Positions 20,525 through 31,774 of a stretch of 64,000 nt of DNA are shown here, piece by piece. The first letter of the stretch is position 1. Every line of letters starts with the position of its first letter. Location: positions 3,224,001-3,288,000 of the forward strand of contig OX595985.1 in assembly GCA_951394045.1 (NCBI GenBank), given 5' to 3'. The notes beneath the pieces are model-generated. The model saw nothing but the letters and a program-made list of their open reading frames with translations. It was not told the DNA's origin and searched no databases. The position numbers and the translations under genes are program-made. This stretch comes from Nitzschia sp. DOCU1 (taxonomy: Eukaryota > Bacillariophyta > Bacillariophyceae > Bacillariales > Bacillariaceae).

Positions 20525-21960
20525 TCACCACAAGATTCGACTTATCAACTTCTTCAGTCTTGGTCCCGGTAGTAGCTTGGTTAGAATATAGGCAAGATTT
20601 GTCTCGCCATCTTCTTTTGCAATTCGAACAGTTCCAGCTGCCAATGCCTCCCGTACACGGTGATAAGCAATGGCATTGTGCTTCTTCTTCAATGTACTCT
20701 CGGGCCGGGTAGAGTTCTTGACCACCGAGTCATTGTCACAGAAGATATTAGCTGGACCGTCTATTGGGACGCCAAACATTCTCAGTTTGTAGCGCAGTCC
20801 TTCAACCATCTCAATTGCTGTTTTCATCGCAATAAACTCTGATCCAAAAGTGGATGACTCAACAGTGTTTTGTCGTTTGGAATACCAAAGGATTGGCGCT
20901 CGGTTAATGAAGATGATAACCCCGGTGTGCGACCTCCTAGTGACGCGACACCCTGCATGGTCTGCATCAACAAAGACTGTGATCTTCACTGATTGGCCAC
21001 GCGGGCTTGGCATGTCACTGGGGATTGCTTCCTTTGCACCTGGGTAGAATTCACTCCAATCAACCTGTGCGAAACGCCTCTCGTCAAACACTGGCTCCGT
21101 GTCGTCAAACACTAGAGTTGACCTTGGATGCAGCTTGAGGTAGGCAAACACGTGAAATAGTTGCTCCAGATGCCCCTCTCTTGCTGATACCAAGTATCGC
21201 GATAGCATTGAAACCGGTGTCAAGATGTCCAATCTCCCAAGTTCGCAAATCCAACGAAGTACTCCAACAAGTCCTTGATAATAACTCAACCTGTCGGCAT
21301 CAAGCTCTTGGGTCGCGTCTAGCTCTGGTCGGTATCCTGCTGCGAGGGGTGTAGTAACTTTAGTTGCCAGCCTTTTGCCAACAACTGCAAGCTCCTTTTC
21401 CACCTCAGCGATAGCCTTCTTTGTGTAGTTCTCCGAGCTGAGCGCCCATCTTGGCTTCTCCGGGTCTTCAGATCCTTCTATGTACCACTTCTTGACATCT
21501 GCTCCCAGATACAAATCTGGTTCCTTAACGCTGCCGTCTTTCAGAGTGTATACTCTTCCCAATGCTTCCATGATTTCGGAAGGTCTTTCGGCTGCACATA
21601 TGATGTCGTCAACATAGGTGATAACATACTGATAGTATTGTTCACCGCTGGCTCTCTTTGCTGGTCGCATCCAAACATCTGGATCTGCCTTGGTGCTCAC
21701 GAAGCCAATGGATCTCAAGGTAGCAGCACAGTGATCTCTGAACCTGGCTCCGCTGCTAGGGAGCCCATACAATGCTCTTACAAGCTTTGCCGGCCTACCC
21801 TTGTCGGATCCAAAAGCTTCGTCTGCTCGTATCCATAGCTTGGCGTCCGTCTCGGCATTCAAATAGGCATTCTGGATATCTGCCGATAGGACTTTCAAGT
21901 CGTTGAGGGCCGCAAGTGTAAAGAAGATTCGCACTAAGTCTCGAGAAACTACGGAAGAGA
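20525..21960 (-). pseudogene. Copia-2 pol: RT and RNase H
   Basis: Frame open from about 21960 to the stop at 20525. RT: LSADIQNAYLNA (motif A), LYGLPSSGARF (motif B) and ITYVDDIICA (motif C). RNase H: FVDADHAG, TFGSEF and FCDNDS are present. The last catalytic Asp of the usual NLADxxTK box is Tyr here (NLAYILTK), which should abolish RNase H activity. Upstream it is out of frame with 21949-22415. Confidence 0.85.
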
Positions 21961-23906
21961 AGGTTGACTCGTATCAACTTCATTCCCATTTGCCACCAGA
22001 CGAGCCTTCCTTTGGAGTGTCATCATTTTGATGTCAAACACCCAATGTAGGCGTAAGTACTCGTGGCCCAATGGTACTTCATCCTTGTCGTTGAATTCGA
22101 AGGCAACTCGGACGTTCTTCATCTCCTTCTCTATTGCTTCCTTCCAGTAGTTATTCCCATCTTCTTTATCAAAACGCAGGGCCTCTTGGACTGTCTTTGG
22201 CAGCCGAATTCCATATTTGTGAGTGCGCGACCAATACTTCTTCTTGACTTTTCCGATTATTCTGTCACGTTTCCGTAAGACATCTCGGATCCACCAAGCA
22301 AAGGCTGGTTCATGCTCCAACTTGTTGCCAACAGCATATTCGGCAAGCTCGACAGGGTATCCTTCCTTAACTATTCTCAATGGAATCCATTCAGAAGTCC
22401 CGTCTTTCCATTGGATCAGGAGCTCCCATCCTTTCGTTGTCCGCTTGTGGGCATCTTGTTTCCTGACTTGGAAGTATACCAGCCATCTGCCGCCTTGATT
22501 GCAGAGTCATCTGAACGGTGGTCAATGATCTCGTCAATTAGTTGGAATGATCGGCCTTCTTCATCAACTTGGGAATACAAGTGCTCCGCTATGAGATTGG
22601 CTCGGTAGACCTCAGTGGCACCGTCAGGAAACTCCACCTCATATTGTTGGGTGTCGAGAATTGGGTTCTCTGCTCTTGTTCCGACTGGGTTTTCATCGTC
22701 ATCCTTGACTCGCCTCCTGATAGTCCCTCGCTCCAGCTCGCCATTCCTAGGCAAAAGCACTTCTGCTGTCAAATAATTATCAAAGCTGTCAGGGGTGAAG
22801 TCATCAGCTTCCGGGCGATTCTGCCCTTCTTGATCTAACTCAATAGCTTCGTCAAGTTCTTCAAATAGGTCCCCGTAATCTGGCAAGTCTGGTGGGAATT
22901 CTATTTCACCGTTGACCGCCTCTTGATTGGTTCCCAATAGTTCCCTGACTCTTGCATCAAACGCATCTCTCTCAGCATTCTTTGTTGTCACGTCAAAGTC
23001 TTCTCTCGGAATACACCAGACTGTTGAGCGCACTATTGGCCTGCATGATCGGGGCAAGATCCAGCTTGCATCTCCACCACCAACGTCATCGGCAGCTCCA
23101 AGCCATCGTCCAATCCTTGTTTCTCCATCACCATCTAGGTAATAGATCCAGTCGTACCACTTGTGCTGAACGAATGTTGAAATATCCGGGGTCCACCCCA
23201 TAACATTCTCAAATGGAGTGCGTCCCCGTTCCGATGGTATTGATGATGCTGTCCGTGCTCGTATCTTGGCCACATGCTCTCCCAAGTAGCACCATAGTCG
23301 TTTTGGAGACTTGGTCTTGTGGGTGAACCTTCTAATCATCCGTTTCAGTTCCCGTATCTCGCCTTCTGCCCGGTTCTGCCACGGTGACGCTGGTTCAGTG
23401 AGGGTCTGGTGTATGTGATATTGTCTGAGAGTCTTCCTCCATGCCGTATTGATTTGTCCCTGCTCTGGAGCTCCATCAACGATCAAACGTTCTGGTATTC
23501 CAACTGTCTGGATAAAGTGCACAAGTGCGTTGTTTGCTTCGGACTTGGCGCGCATTGTCCAGAATGTGCTGAAACCCTTTCCATTGGTTGTGATCTGGGC
23601 ATACTTGTCGCCCCGAATGCTCCTGACTGGGAAGATGGCAGTGTCAGAATAGAAGGGTCCTGGGATCCTCCTTTTCCTGATATGAGGTTGCGCTGTTCGA
23701 AACCGCCGTTCCACAGGGTGAATTGCCTTTCTCAACCCTTTCTGAGTTGATACGTTAATCGTTTGCCTTGCTCGTTCCAAACCAATCTTCCATCTTGATG
23801 AGAGCAATTCAGGTTCGAGGTCAGCTCCTTGCTGGGAAGTTGTTGCTGCCACGTCCCGAGTTGTTTCATGGCGATGCAATTGAGACAGCAGGTGCCAATT
23901 AAACAT
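21949..23906 (-). pseudogene. Copia-2 pol: integrase, chromodomain-like tail, RT N-terminus
   Basis: Two frames joined by a shift near 22.4 kb. The integrase core has GPFYSDTAIF (Asp), RLIVDGAPEQ (Asp) and QNRAEGEIRELKR (Glu). A spacer and capping region (YEVEFPDGATEVYRANLIAEH) follows. After the shift comes a chromodomain-like strand set (KGWELLIQWKDGTSEW, PVELAEYA). The start of the RT fingers (HWVFDIKMMTLQRKARLVA) is the last part before the next shift near 21960. Related segments occur in the same place in Copia-1 and Copia-3. Confidence 0.85.
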
Positions 23907-24757
23907 CCAGCTGCTCTTTCACAACAAAACACTTGATGCCCTGCTCTCACAGCAAAGATTGAAAAGTTTTGAAATCCAGCATCGGTCATAACGTCCCCGT
24001 GTGGAAAGTAGCTTGGATTGTGCTGTACGAGTCGATCAAATAACTTGTTGTCGTTCGCAATCTCTACTGTAGAGATTTTCCTGATGGTCTGGGGAACATT
24101 CGCCTCTTCTTCCATAATATATTCAGGTTGAGAGCCAAGAGAACCAATTGTTGAGTCAGTCAATCGCTCTTCTGTGTGAGCAAAGTCAGAACTCTTAGGA
24201 TCCCATGGCCGGTCTTCCGTCATTTCAATTCGTGGAGTGAGTTGTACTTCCTCATCGGTGGGTTTTCTCAGGGGAATATAGGATATCACGCCATGCATGT
24301 AGAGTGGCATTTCAATTCCGTCAGTGGTAATGATTGAATGTGAAGATGTAGTGTCAAACTGCCTTGGGCAGTCATTGACTGTATGCCCTGCAGCACGAAT
24401 CTGATTTGGATTGAGCAATGAATTTGCTAGTCGGTCGCCAAGGTACATGGTCTCATGAAAGATGAGAACAAATGTTTGTCCTGATCTAGGGCAATCATAT
24501 GCAGCAGCACAGGTGCCCACTGGAATGTTTGCCAATGGCATTTGTTCTGGCGAAAAGGAGTGCACTGTAACGACATTACTAGGGTTATGCTCTAACAGAA
24601 TCATGTTTGCCCCACCGACACAAGTGTCGGCATGAGTGTCCATGTCTGCTCGAGTCACTGCCATATAGTCCGTTTGATTGCTTCCAACAAGAGACACATA
24701 GCAAGCCAAGTCCCGCCACCACCATTGATTTACTGGGCGGGAGGCTAGTAGTCGCAC
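23732..24757 (-). pseudogene. Copia-2 pol: protease
   Basis: Directly follows the gag TGA (24758-24760) in the same frame. It has the active-site region MDTHADTCVGGAN, then the conserved SLLNPNQIRAAG and the later RPWDPKSSDFAHTEERLTD. It runs out of frame with the integrase near 23.9 kb, where both frames overlap. There is no ATG at the junction; the first codon after TGA is GTG. Confidence 0.82.
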
Positions 24758-25522
24758 TCAGCCCTTCTTGCCATTCTTCATGTGAGCTGCACGTCCAAAC
24801 TGGTCTCCAGCATTTACGCCAACCTCTTCATCACTAGTCTCAATATCTTTCTCGCCTGCTTTCTTGGTCTCAAAGCGGACCTTAGTCCTTGAAACAGCAG
24901 ACAGGTTACGGCTATCTGGGCCTTCTTCATCATTATCCTTACTGACTGCTGCTGCCTTGCGCTTCGTCTTCCTCTCCCGACGGCCTTTGTTCTTTTTGGC
25001 TTTCAAAAGAGCACGAACTTGCGCTTGCTCGTCTTCTGTCATGGTCTTCCATTCCTCCTTGGGATAAAACTTGGCCTCAAGTTTTCTCTTCTTGGCTGCC
25101 TTTTCGCTGTGGTTCATGGAGGCAACTTCTCGTGACCTCTGCCCTTGCTTGTGAACGTTGGTCGAGGTCACTAACTTTGTGATGTACTGCTGGCACTTGT
25201 CAAAACTGCTGATATAATCGTCCACACTGAAGATGGTGGAGATTGCTGCAGCAAGTGAAGGGTCCGTGATTCCCTGTACAAAGTGCATGACTTTTGTCTC
25301 CTCCTGCATTGGGCTGTCGCAATCCTCAAGCTCATTATGAGCCTTTTGGTGCCTCGCCACATACTCAGAGAACGGGTAATGCTTCTTTGGGCCAGTGTAG
25401 CGGGCTTCTTGAATCTGATTGTAGGCCCTTGCTTTGCGAATCATGGGGGAGTTCTCGCCAGCATTCTGTGCTACAAGTGCAAGCACTGCCCCACGTCCAT
25501 TGGTAGTAGCCTCAAATTTCTT
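24758..25522 (-). pseudogene. Copia-2 gag, C-terminal part
   Basis: Resumes the gag frame left of Copia-3 with KFEATTNGRGAVLALVAQ. It includes the Copia gag core (KHYPFSEYVARHQKAHNEL and MHFVQGITDP) and a strongly basic C-terminal tail (KKNKGRRERKTKRKAAA), and ends MKNGKKG-TGA. No zinc knuckle is seen. The other part is at 32051-32859. Confidence 0.82.
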
Positions 25523-25798
25523 TTGTAATGGGTTTTTGATAATTTGGATTTTTATTTTATGAGAACTACAAAATGATCAAATATTTGTGATTTTTGATGT
25601 TTTTGTGTTTGAGTCTTGTTTTGGAAGAGATTCTGAGAGACTCTGAGATACTCTAATTTGAGTCTTGCTTTGCACAGAAACTCTTAGAGTTAGAGAGTTC
25701 TTGAGTCCCATGATATAATGGGGATTACTCATATGTAGGATGTGTAGGTATATAGATAGAGGGTTATGACTAACGTGATTCCTATTTTGTAGTCACAA
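25523..25798 (-). repeat. Copia-3 3' LTR
   Basis: 276 bp, TTGTAATGGG...AGTCACAA on the plus strand, with short inverted ends TTGT/ACAA. The only difference from the other LTR is CATG against CACG near position 25709. Confidence 0.93.
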
Positions 25799-25804
25799 CT
25801 CCCC

Positions 25805-26440
25805 TTAATCACCATTGGATCGTGTGAAGAGAATGTTGTTGAGAAGAGTATAGTAGTCGGCTGGGCCAAGTGGCTTAGTGAGGATATCAGCCCTGTTTGC
25901 TTTAGAGCGAATATGAGCGACACGGACAATGCCAGCAGCGACAGCTTCTCGAACTTTGTGGTAAGCGATTGCATTATGTTTCTTCTTGAGAGTACTTGAG
26001 GGTAGCGTGGTATTTTTGACAACAGCTTCATTATCCATAAGAAGGGTAGTAGGTGTGTCAATACGTACACCCATCATACGCAAACGATAGCGGAATTCAA
26101 TAGCCTTTTCAACGGCAATGCGCCCTGCAACAAACTCAGAACCATAGGTGGAACTTTCGACAGTGTTCTGTAGTTTAGAGTAGGAATGAATGGGAGTGCG
26201 CTGAACACAGAAGAGTAATCCTGTAGTACTGCGTCCAGTGAGTTGGCAGTTACCATGGTTGGAATCGGCATAAATGGTTGTATGAACACTGCAAGTAACA
26301 GGTTCTGGAGCATCTTCAGGAATTTCATCTTCAGCATTGAGATAGATAGACTTCCAATCATGCTCAAGGAACGTGAAATGATCATAGGAAGGATCATTGG
26401 TATCAAATACGGTGTTTGGGGTGGTGTTTGAGGTAGCCAA
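25805..26440 (-). pseudogene. Copia-3 pol: RNase H (frame-shifted)
   Basis: The RNase H domain continues pol in another frame after a one-base shift around 26430 (LKHHPKHRI to VFDTNDPSYD). It has IYADSNHGNC (Asp), TYGSEFVAG (Glu), LLMDNEAVV (Asp) and ANRADILTKP (Asp), so all four catalytic positions are present. The stop at 25805 lies just inside the 3' LTR border. Confidence 0.85.
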
Positions 26441-29400
26441 AAAGACGTAGCATACGTGTGTGATGGCCAATGCGGGGCTTGGAAGCAAAGCGTGCCATAG
26501 TATTGGTAGCATATTGAACATCATAACGTCCAAGAGTGACAGCCCATTGTGCACAGCCAACAAGCATTTGGTACCTAGTGATGCTTGGAGGGTCAAGATA
26601 ATCAGTATCATCAAGTTCAGGATGATCACCAGATTCAAGTGGGGAACCGTAGTTGCGTAGGGTAATGCCAAAGAGTGATTCAATTTTGGCGCAAGTATTC
26701 TTGATATAGGTCTTGGCGCTCATTTCATAAAAGCCAGTGATAGGATTGAAGTATATATCAGCACCATTGTAGTACTCAGGTGGGCCGACATTCTTGAGTT
26801 CATATCCAGTTGTGGAAGTAAGTTGATTGAGGATGGCCTGTGGGTGTTTGGAGAATACCAACAGATCATCAACGAATACACAAATGTACTCATAGTGATC
26901 ATCAACTTTGCGCATCCAGAGATCAGAGTCTGCCTTGGATGGCCGAAATCCAAGATGGGAGAGGTCATCAGCAAGTTTAGAATGCCAGGCAAATCCGGAG
27001 GCTTGGAGTCCATAGAGTGCTTTTTGAATAATCATAGTACGTCCTGCAATGTCACCAAATTCTGGACCAGCACGGGTGTATATGCGTTCACGTGTATGTG
27101 CTTGCAAATAGGCATGCGAAACATCAGCAGCAAGAACAGAAAGGTCTTGAAGTCCAGCAGCCAAGTAGACCAGTTTGATCGTGTCAGGACTAATGGTGGA
27201 GGACGATTTGTCTTCAGGGTCAAGTGGAGGGGTGACATGGCCACCAGCAACCAGGCGTGCACGTTTGCGCCCATCATATTTGACATCGAATACCCAAAGG
27301 AGTGGCACATAGTTATAGCCAGGAGGGGCTTTGGATTGTGGAGGTAGGACGTCAAAACAGCTGAATTCCTTGTAGAGCATATCAATCTCTTTCTGCATAG
27401 CATCCTTCCATCCAGTAGTGCCAGTCTGGGCATCAAGGTCTAGAGCTTCTTTTACAGATTTTGGTACACGCTCACCAAATTTGTAACGTGGACCAGCTTG
27501 TAGTCGTCGCTTAACATAGATTTGACGGAGACGGTGGCGTGAAGTTGTGCTCAAATGTAAATAGCGGTGAGCCCATTTCCAGCGAGATTGCTTCAGGAGA
27601 TCCATATCTTTAGCATATTCTGCAAGAGTAACTGGATCATCTTCCTTGATAATAGAAATAGGTTCCCAGGTTGGTTCATCATAGCCGAGCCACTTGATTT
27701 GGATCTCAAGTTGACCTTTGTGGGTTGGAGACCAACGATGACCAGTAATGGCTTCAATTTCCCAACGTTCATCACCATCAGCATCAGCATTGGTGAGTTG
27801 GCGTACAATTTCTTCATAGTTCATGATACCATTCTTGCGATTATGGTCATAGAGGATCCGGTAGTCAGTATTATTGACTCGTTCAACAATTCTCCCCTTT
27901 TTGTTGCCATAGTAGACAATCTTGTCAATTAGCTCATCTGGATTGATAATACGGGCTTTACCAATTTTGGTTCCATCATAGACTTGAATGGGGGCATAGT
28001 TAAGAAGGGGAAGTTCATTCACACTTTCTGTATCGGACTCGGATTCGGCATCAGAATCACGTGCAAGGAGGGGTGGTAAATCATCATCGTCATCATCATT
28101 GGAGTCATGTGGGAGAAGTGGAGGTAAAGCATCATCATCCAAGTTTGGTGTAATGAGTGGTGGTGGTGCATCTTCATTATCATTGTCGATGTTGGTGTTG
28201 GGCAGAACGCGGTTGCTGACATCAATGTATCCTTGTTGACGCAAAGCTGTGCATTCGTTTTCTGTAAGATTGCGGACACTTCCACGTACAATAGGGTCAT
28301 CACCATCTATAGGGAGTACCCAATAGCACATAGTATCTCCATAATCCTTGGAACGCCCTAGCCAGCCGCCATAGCGTTCATCTTCGGTAGGAATAAGGCT
28401 CCACCATTTGAAGTGCAGGAGGCCTGAAATGTCAGGTGTATGGCCAGTACTTTTCTCATAGGGTGTACGCCAATCTAGTGTAGCGCGGGCAGTGGATTCT
28501 TTGACATTGCAAACGTGGCAGGCAAGTCTGAACCATGCACGTTGATCACAGTTAGTTTCCGCAAAGATGCGCTTCATAACATTCTTGATAATTCCAAGTT
28601 CACGTTCAGCAGGGTTCTGCTGTGGGTTGTATGGTTCAATAAATTCATCCTTGACATTGTAGTCCCGCATAATGTCTTTCCATGCTCTGCTAGCTTGCAT
28701 TTTGGAGTTATCTCGTCGCAATGCGAGAGGGACACCAATGTTGCGAAAGAAATCAAGGAGAATACGAGGTCCGTCCTTTTCAGTGGTCATACCATAGACA
28801 ATAGGACGCTTGGATTTGTTACCAACAAAGATCTGGGAACAGTTGTAGCCTTCATAGCTTGTAATAGACCAGAACCAAGTATCGGTTGACCAGGTTTCCA
28901 TAAGTCGGACACAGGATAGGATAGGGTTGCGTGTCTTGAGATGGGGACGTGTAGGGATACGTTGGCTAATCTTGCCATACTGAGTAGTAGCTTGAAGTGT
29001 TTTGGTACTTGTTTCTTTCCCAGGATATAGGAGAAATGCATTGACTTCATCAATATTCTTGTCAATAGTATGCGTAATCATTGCATTGCTGTAGCGAGTG
29101 TCAGTCTCTTCATCGCTACTGGTTTGTAGGGCAAGGTATTCATGGATATCAGGCTTAACATGACCAAAGGTATGTGGCTCCCAAGGGGCATCAGCGGTCA
29201 ATTGAATAATTTGACAAGTTTCAAGTTCTTCCTGAGTAGGACGGCGAATGCGTAGAACAAGTAGTCCATTGAGTTCCTCTAGAGGAATGACAATGTCTTC
29301 AACTCTAATATGAGGGATGCCTCCATAGGCTCGTGATAGATCGTTCACATAAATCCCATAGCTCCTGGCTTGGTTTGGGCAAAGAACAGAGCTCCCCTTA

Positions 29401-30593
29401 GTACCTAGCACGGATGATTCGCACATTTTGATAAGGATAGTTTCATCATCAGGTAGATCAACAGCAGTAATACCACTACCAATAACAATATTCTGGAGTG
29501 GTGCGGCATTGTTGACTCCATTGATGTCAACAGTACGGTCAGTGAGCTCATCAATAATCCAGTGTGGTCCACCCATACCAGAAGTATCGCTTCCTCCATC
29601 CACAAGGAGGAAGTTGGAGAAGTCATTCGCGTCAGTAGTAGGATTACATGCAAGATGATTCATCTTAGCACTCGGCTTGGAATCTTCATGTTCATCTTCA
29701 TTGTCACTGAGGACAACATTGTCTTGAAGTAGCTCGATAGGCTTGGCATATTTCTTGTAGCGATTAGCCTTGTATTCAGCAATCAACTCTGGATATAGCA
29801 GTTCTGCCTTTTCCAAAGAGTACTGCCTGACATAGTAACTGTGTGTGTGGATGTCATAATCCATGATATTGACTTGTTCCACTCTGGTGTTGGTAACAGC
29901 ATAGTAGATGTAAAATTCATCAACTATATATGGTTTCCATTTTTTGGGATAGGTAGTAGTACCAGGTAGTTCAATCTTGTGAAGTTCCCCCTTTTGTAGC
30001 AGGGATGACTTTGGGGGATCAGGTGCAATCTTTTCAAATTTCCTCTTGTTGGCTATGATTTCCCCAGTAGTAAGCTTGGGTTTCTTTTTGGGGATCTTGA
30101 ACTTTTCAATTTTGTCTTGGGGGGTCTCCTCTTTGGGGAGAATTCCTTGTTCTTGAAGTTGTACAATCTGCTCAGGAGTTGGACCATCCGGTCCGAATCT
30201 CACTGGTTGGTACTCTTGTACATCAGCGTCGTACGTATACGGCTCTTCAGGGAGCTTTCTGGTAGGAGGGTACTTTAAATCCCTGTGTGGATTGGTCTTC
30301 CCCATCTTGGTAAGCCTTGCTTTGACTGACGTTTTGTCATCATGTGCCTTGTCTTTAGGACGTACTGTTTGCCAGATGTCCCCTTCGGGGTTCTCATCAC
30401 TGGGCTTAGTTAAGTGCTGTTCAGTTCTCTTGATGTTGCGAGGGACATTATCGCCTGCAAGAGGTTCTTCAACGAAGTGATCACTCTTAAGGCCATTCTC
30501 TTTGAGAGCAGACATGTATATGCCACGTTGTTTAGAGGTCATCTTGTCCCATAGTGACTTGGGAAGTCGGTATTCATTTGGCTTCTTCGAGGC
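26403..30593 (-). CDS. Copia-3 pol: protease, integrase, chromodomain-like segment, RT
   Basis: Continues directly from the gag TAA (30594-30596) in the same frame; the first ATG is at 30542. The protease region has FLLVDGGSDTSGMG (D-x-G-S-D-T variant of the active site). The integrase has METWSTDTWF (Asp), LALRRDNSKMQ (Asp) and QQNPAERELGIIK (Glu). An acidic linker (DDDDDLPPLLARD) follows. The chromodomain-like segment QLEIQIKWLGYDEPTWEPI is the clearest of the three Copia elements. RT has LAADVSHAYLQA, LYGLQASGFAW and CVFVDDLLVF. The protein makes and inserts cDNA. It is truncated by the shift near 26430, so RNase H is lost unless frameshifting occurs. Confidence 0.88.
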   Translation of the reverse strand, partial: ASKKPNEYRLPKSLWDKMTSKQRGIYMSALKENGLKSDHFVEEPLAGDNVPRNIKRTEQHLTKPSDENPEGDIWQTVRPKDKAHDDKTSVKARLTKMGKTNPHRDLKYPPTRKLPEEPYTYDADVQEYQPVRFGPDGPTPEQIVQLQEQGILPKEETPQDKIEKFKIPKKKPKLTTGEIIANKRKFEKIAPDPPKSSLLQKGELHKIELPGTTTYPKKWKPYIVDEFYIYYAVTNTRVEQVNIMDYDIHTHSYYVRQYSLEKAELLYPELIAEYKANRYKKYAKPIELLQDNVVLSDNEDEHEDSKPSAKMNHLACNPTTDANDFSNFLLVDGGSDTSGMGGPHWIIDELTDRTVDINGVNNAAPLQNIVIGSGITAVDLPDDETILIKMCESSVLGTKGSSVLCPNQARSYGIYVNDLSRAYGGIPHIRVEDIVIPLEELNGLLVLRIRRPTQEELETCQIIQLTADAPWEPHTFGHVKPDIHEYLALQTSSDEETDTRYSNAMITHTIDKNIDEVNAFLLYPGKETSTKTLQATTQYGKISQRIPTRPHLKTRNPILSCVRLMETWSTDTWFWSITSYEGYNCSQIFVGNKSKRPIVYGMTTEKDGPRILLDFFRNIGVPLALRRDNSKMQASRAWKDIMRDYNVKDEFIEPYNPQQNPAERELGIIKNVMKRIFAETNCDQRAWFRLACHVCNVKESTARATLDWRTPYEKSTGHTPDISGLLHFKWWSLIPTEDERYGGWLGRSKDYGDTMCYWVLPIDGDDPIVRGSVRNLTENECTALRQQGYIDVSNRVLPNTNIDNDNEDAPPPLITPNLDDDALPPLLPHDSNDDDDDDLPPLLARDSDAESESDTESVNELPLLNYAPIQVYDGTKIGKARIINPDELIDKIVYYGNKKGRIVERVNNTDYRILYDHNRKNGIMNYEEIVRQLTNADADGDERWEIEAITGHRWSPTHKGQLEIQIKWLGYDEPTWEPISIIKEDDPVTLAEYAKDMDLLKQSRWKWAHRYLHLSTTSRHRLRQIYVKRRLQAGPRYKFGERVPKSVKEALDLDAQTGTTGWKDAMQKEIDMLYKEFSCFDVLPPQSKAPPGYNYVPLLWVFDVKYDGRKRARLVAGGHVTPPLDPEDKSSSTISPDTIKLVYLAAGLQDLSVLAADVSHAYLQAHTRERIYTRAGPEFGDIAGRTMIIQKALYGLQASGFAWHSKLADDLSHLGFRPSKADSDLWMRKVDDHYEYICVFVDDLLVFSKHPQAILNQLTSTTGYELKNVGPPEYYNGADIYFNPITGFYEMSAKTYIKNTCAKIESLFGITLRNYGSPLESGDHPELDDTDYLDPPSITRYQMLVGCAQWAVTLGRYDVQYATNTMARFASKPRIGHHTRMLRLFGYLKHHPKHRI

Positions 30594-31690
30594 TTATTTG
30601 TTCTTATTGAAGGAGCCTTTTGATCCGGTACTCACATTCTGTAGTGAAGTCTTGCTTGAAGTTGAAGTGGCTTTGTTATTGCGCCTTGTGTCATGGGCAT
30701 ATTTCCAAGTTGAATCGTTAACTAACTTGTGAAGCTCATCGTAAGTAGCCTCATAAGTCAACTTGTTAATGAGACAGAACTGTGCGATATTTTTAACCTC
30801 CTTGTCCATAATACCATTCACAAGGAAGGTTCTCTTCTGTGCCTCTGTAAGAGGATCTAAGGGCTCAAGGGCTTGCACACCCTTGGAGAACTCGAATAAG
30901 TACTTCTCTATAGCCTTTGGGGCGGAGGAAGTGAGTCGCAGGTTTAAAATTTCGGACATAAGTACAGCAGAATAGTCATCCTTATTCCCACGATTCTCAT
31001 ATGCCTTGAGAAGGGAATGGAATGCCTTGTACCCATCCTCAGTGTCTTTGTGGGCTTTAACCTTGGTTAGGGCCATTCCATTGGCACAACAGTGACGGAG
31101 GATAGAGTACAGAGTTTCACAGTCTCGTTTATATTTAGGGTCACTCGTTAAGCGAGCATCATGGTCTGACTGTTCCTTAAGTAGGTAGCCAATACCTTGA
31201 AGAGAGGCGGCTGCGGCGAACTTGTCATAGAATTTTGGCCAGTCCAAAGTGCACCAGAGTACGTAGGGTAGTCAGACAACTTGACTGATATTTTATGGTC
31301 TTCAATAGGCACTGTAGAGGGCATATTAGGAGTCTCTTTAAGTAGACGGTCAGGGTTGAAGGTCTGTAACATATCAAGGGAGAAGGCACTCGTAAGGCCA
31401 TTCAAGTCTCCATATGAATCTTGGTGGTACTGTAGATAAGCCCCCACTCGGTCAAGTGTAGAGCACAGCCCTTCAGGGAACTCCTCACATTGGAGGGCAT
31501 AGATCTTGTCACGCTTCCACGCATTGAGGATAGCGATAGGGGAACTGAAGCCCTTTTGAAGGAGAAACTCCTGCTCAGCTTCAGATAGTTCAAGTACAGT
31601 ATAGATGTGGGTCACCGCATCCTTCATAGAAGAGCGAGTGCCACGAGGAGGGGGCGTAGCAAAGCGGGTTGCTTGCTCAGTAGAGGGCAT
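30594..31690 (-). pseudogene. Copia-3 gag (one frameshift)
   Basis: Starts at ATG 31690 (MPSTEQATRFATPPPRG) and is open to about 31240. There the frame shifts: DYPTYSG runs into the other frame's LDWPKFYDKF, which together form the conserved 'P-x-[FY]-S-G-x-x-D-W-x-x-[FW]' start of the Copia gag core. The second part ends in a basic, Ser/Lys-rich tail (GSKGSFNKNK) and TAA at 30594. Pol follows in the same frame. The shift may be a real mutation or an assembly error, because the element is otherwise young. Confidence 0.85.
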
Positions 31691-31774
31691 ATTGGTCGTA
31701 ACCTTGGTCGTAACCTTAAGTGGTAATAGTGCCTTGAATTAACAAAGAGGGTGTTTGGTACACGACTCTTAATC

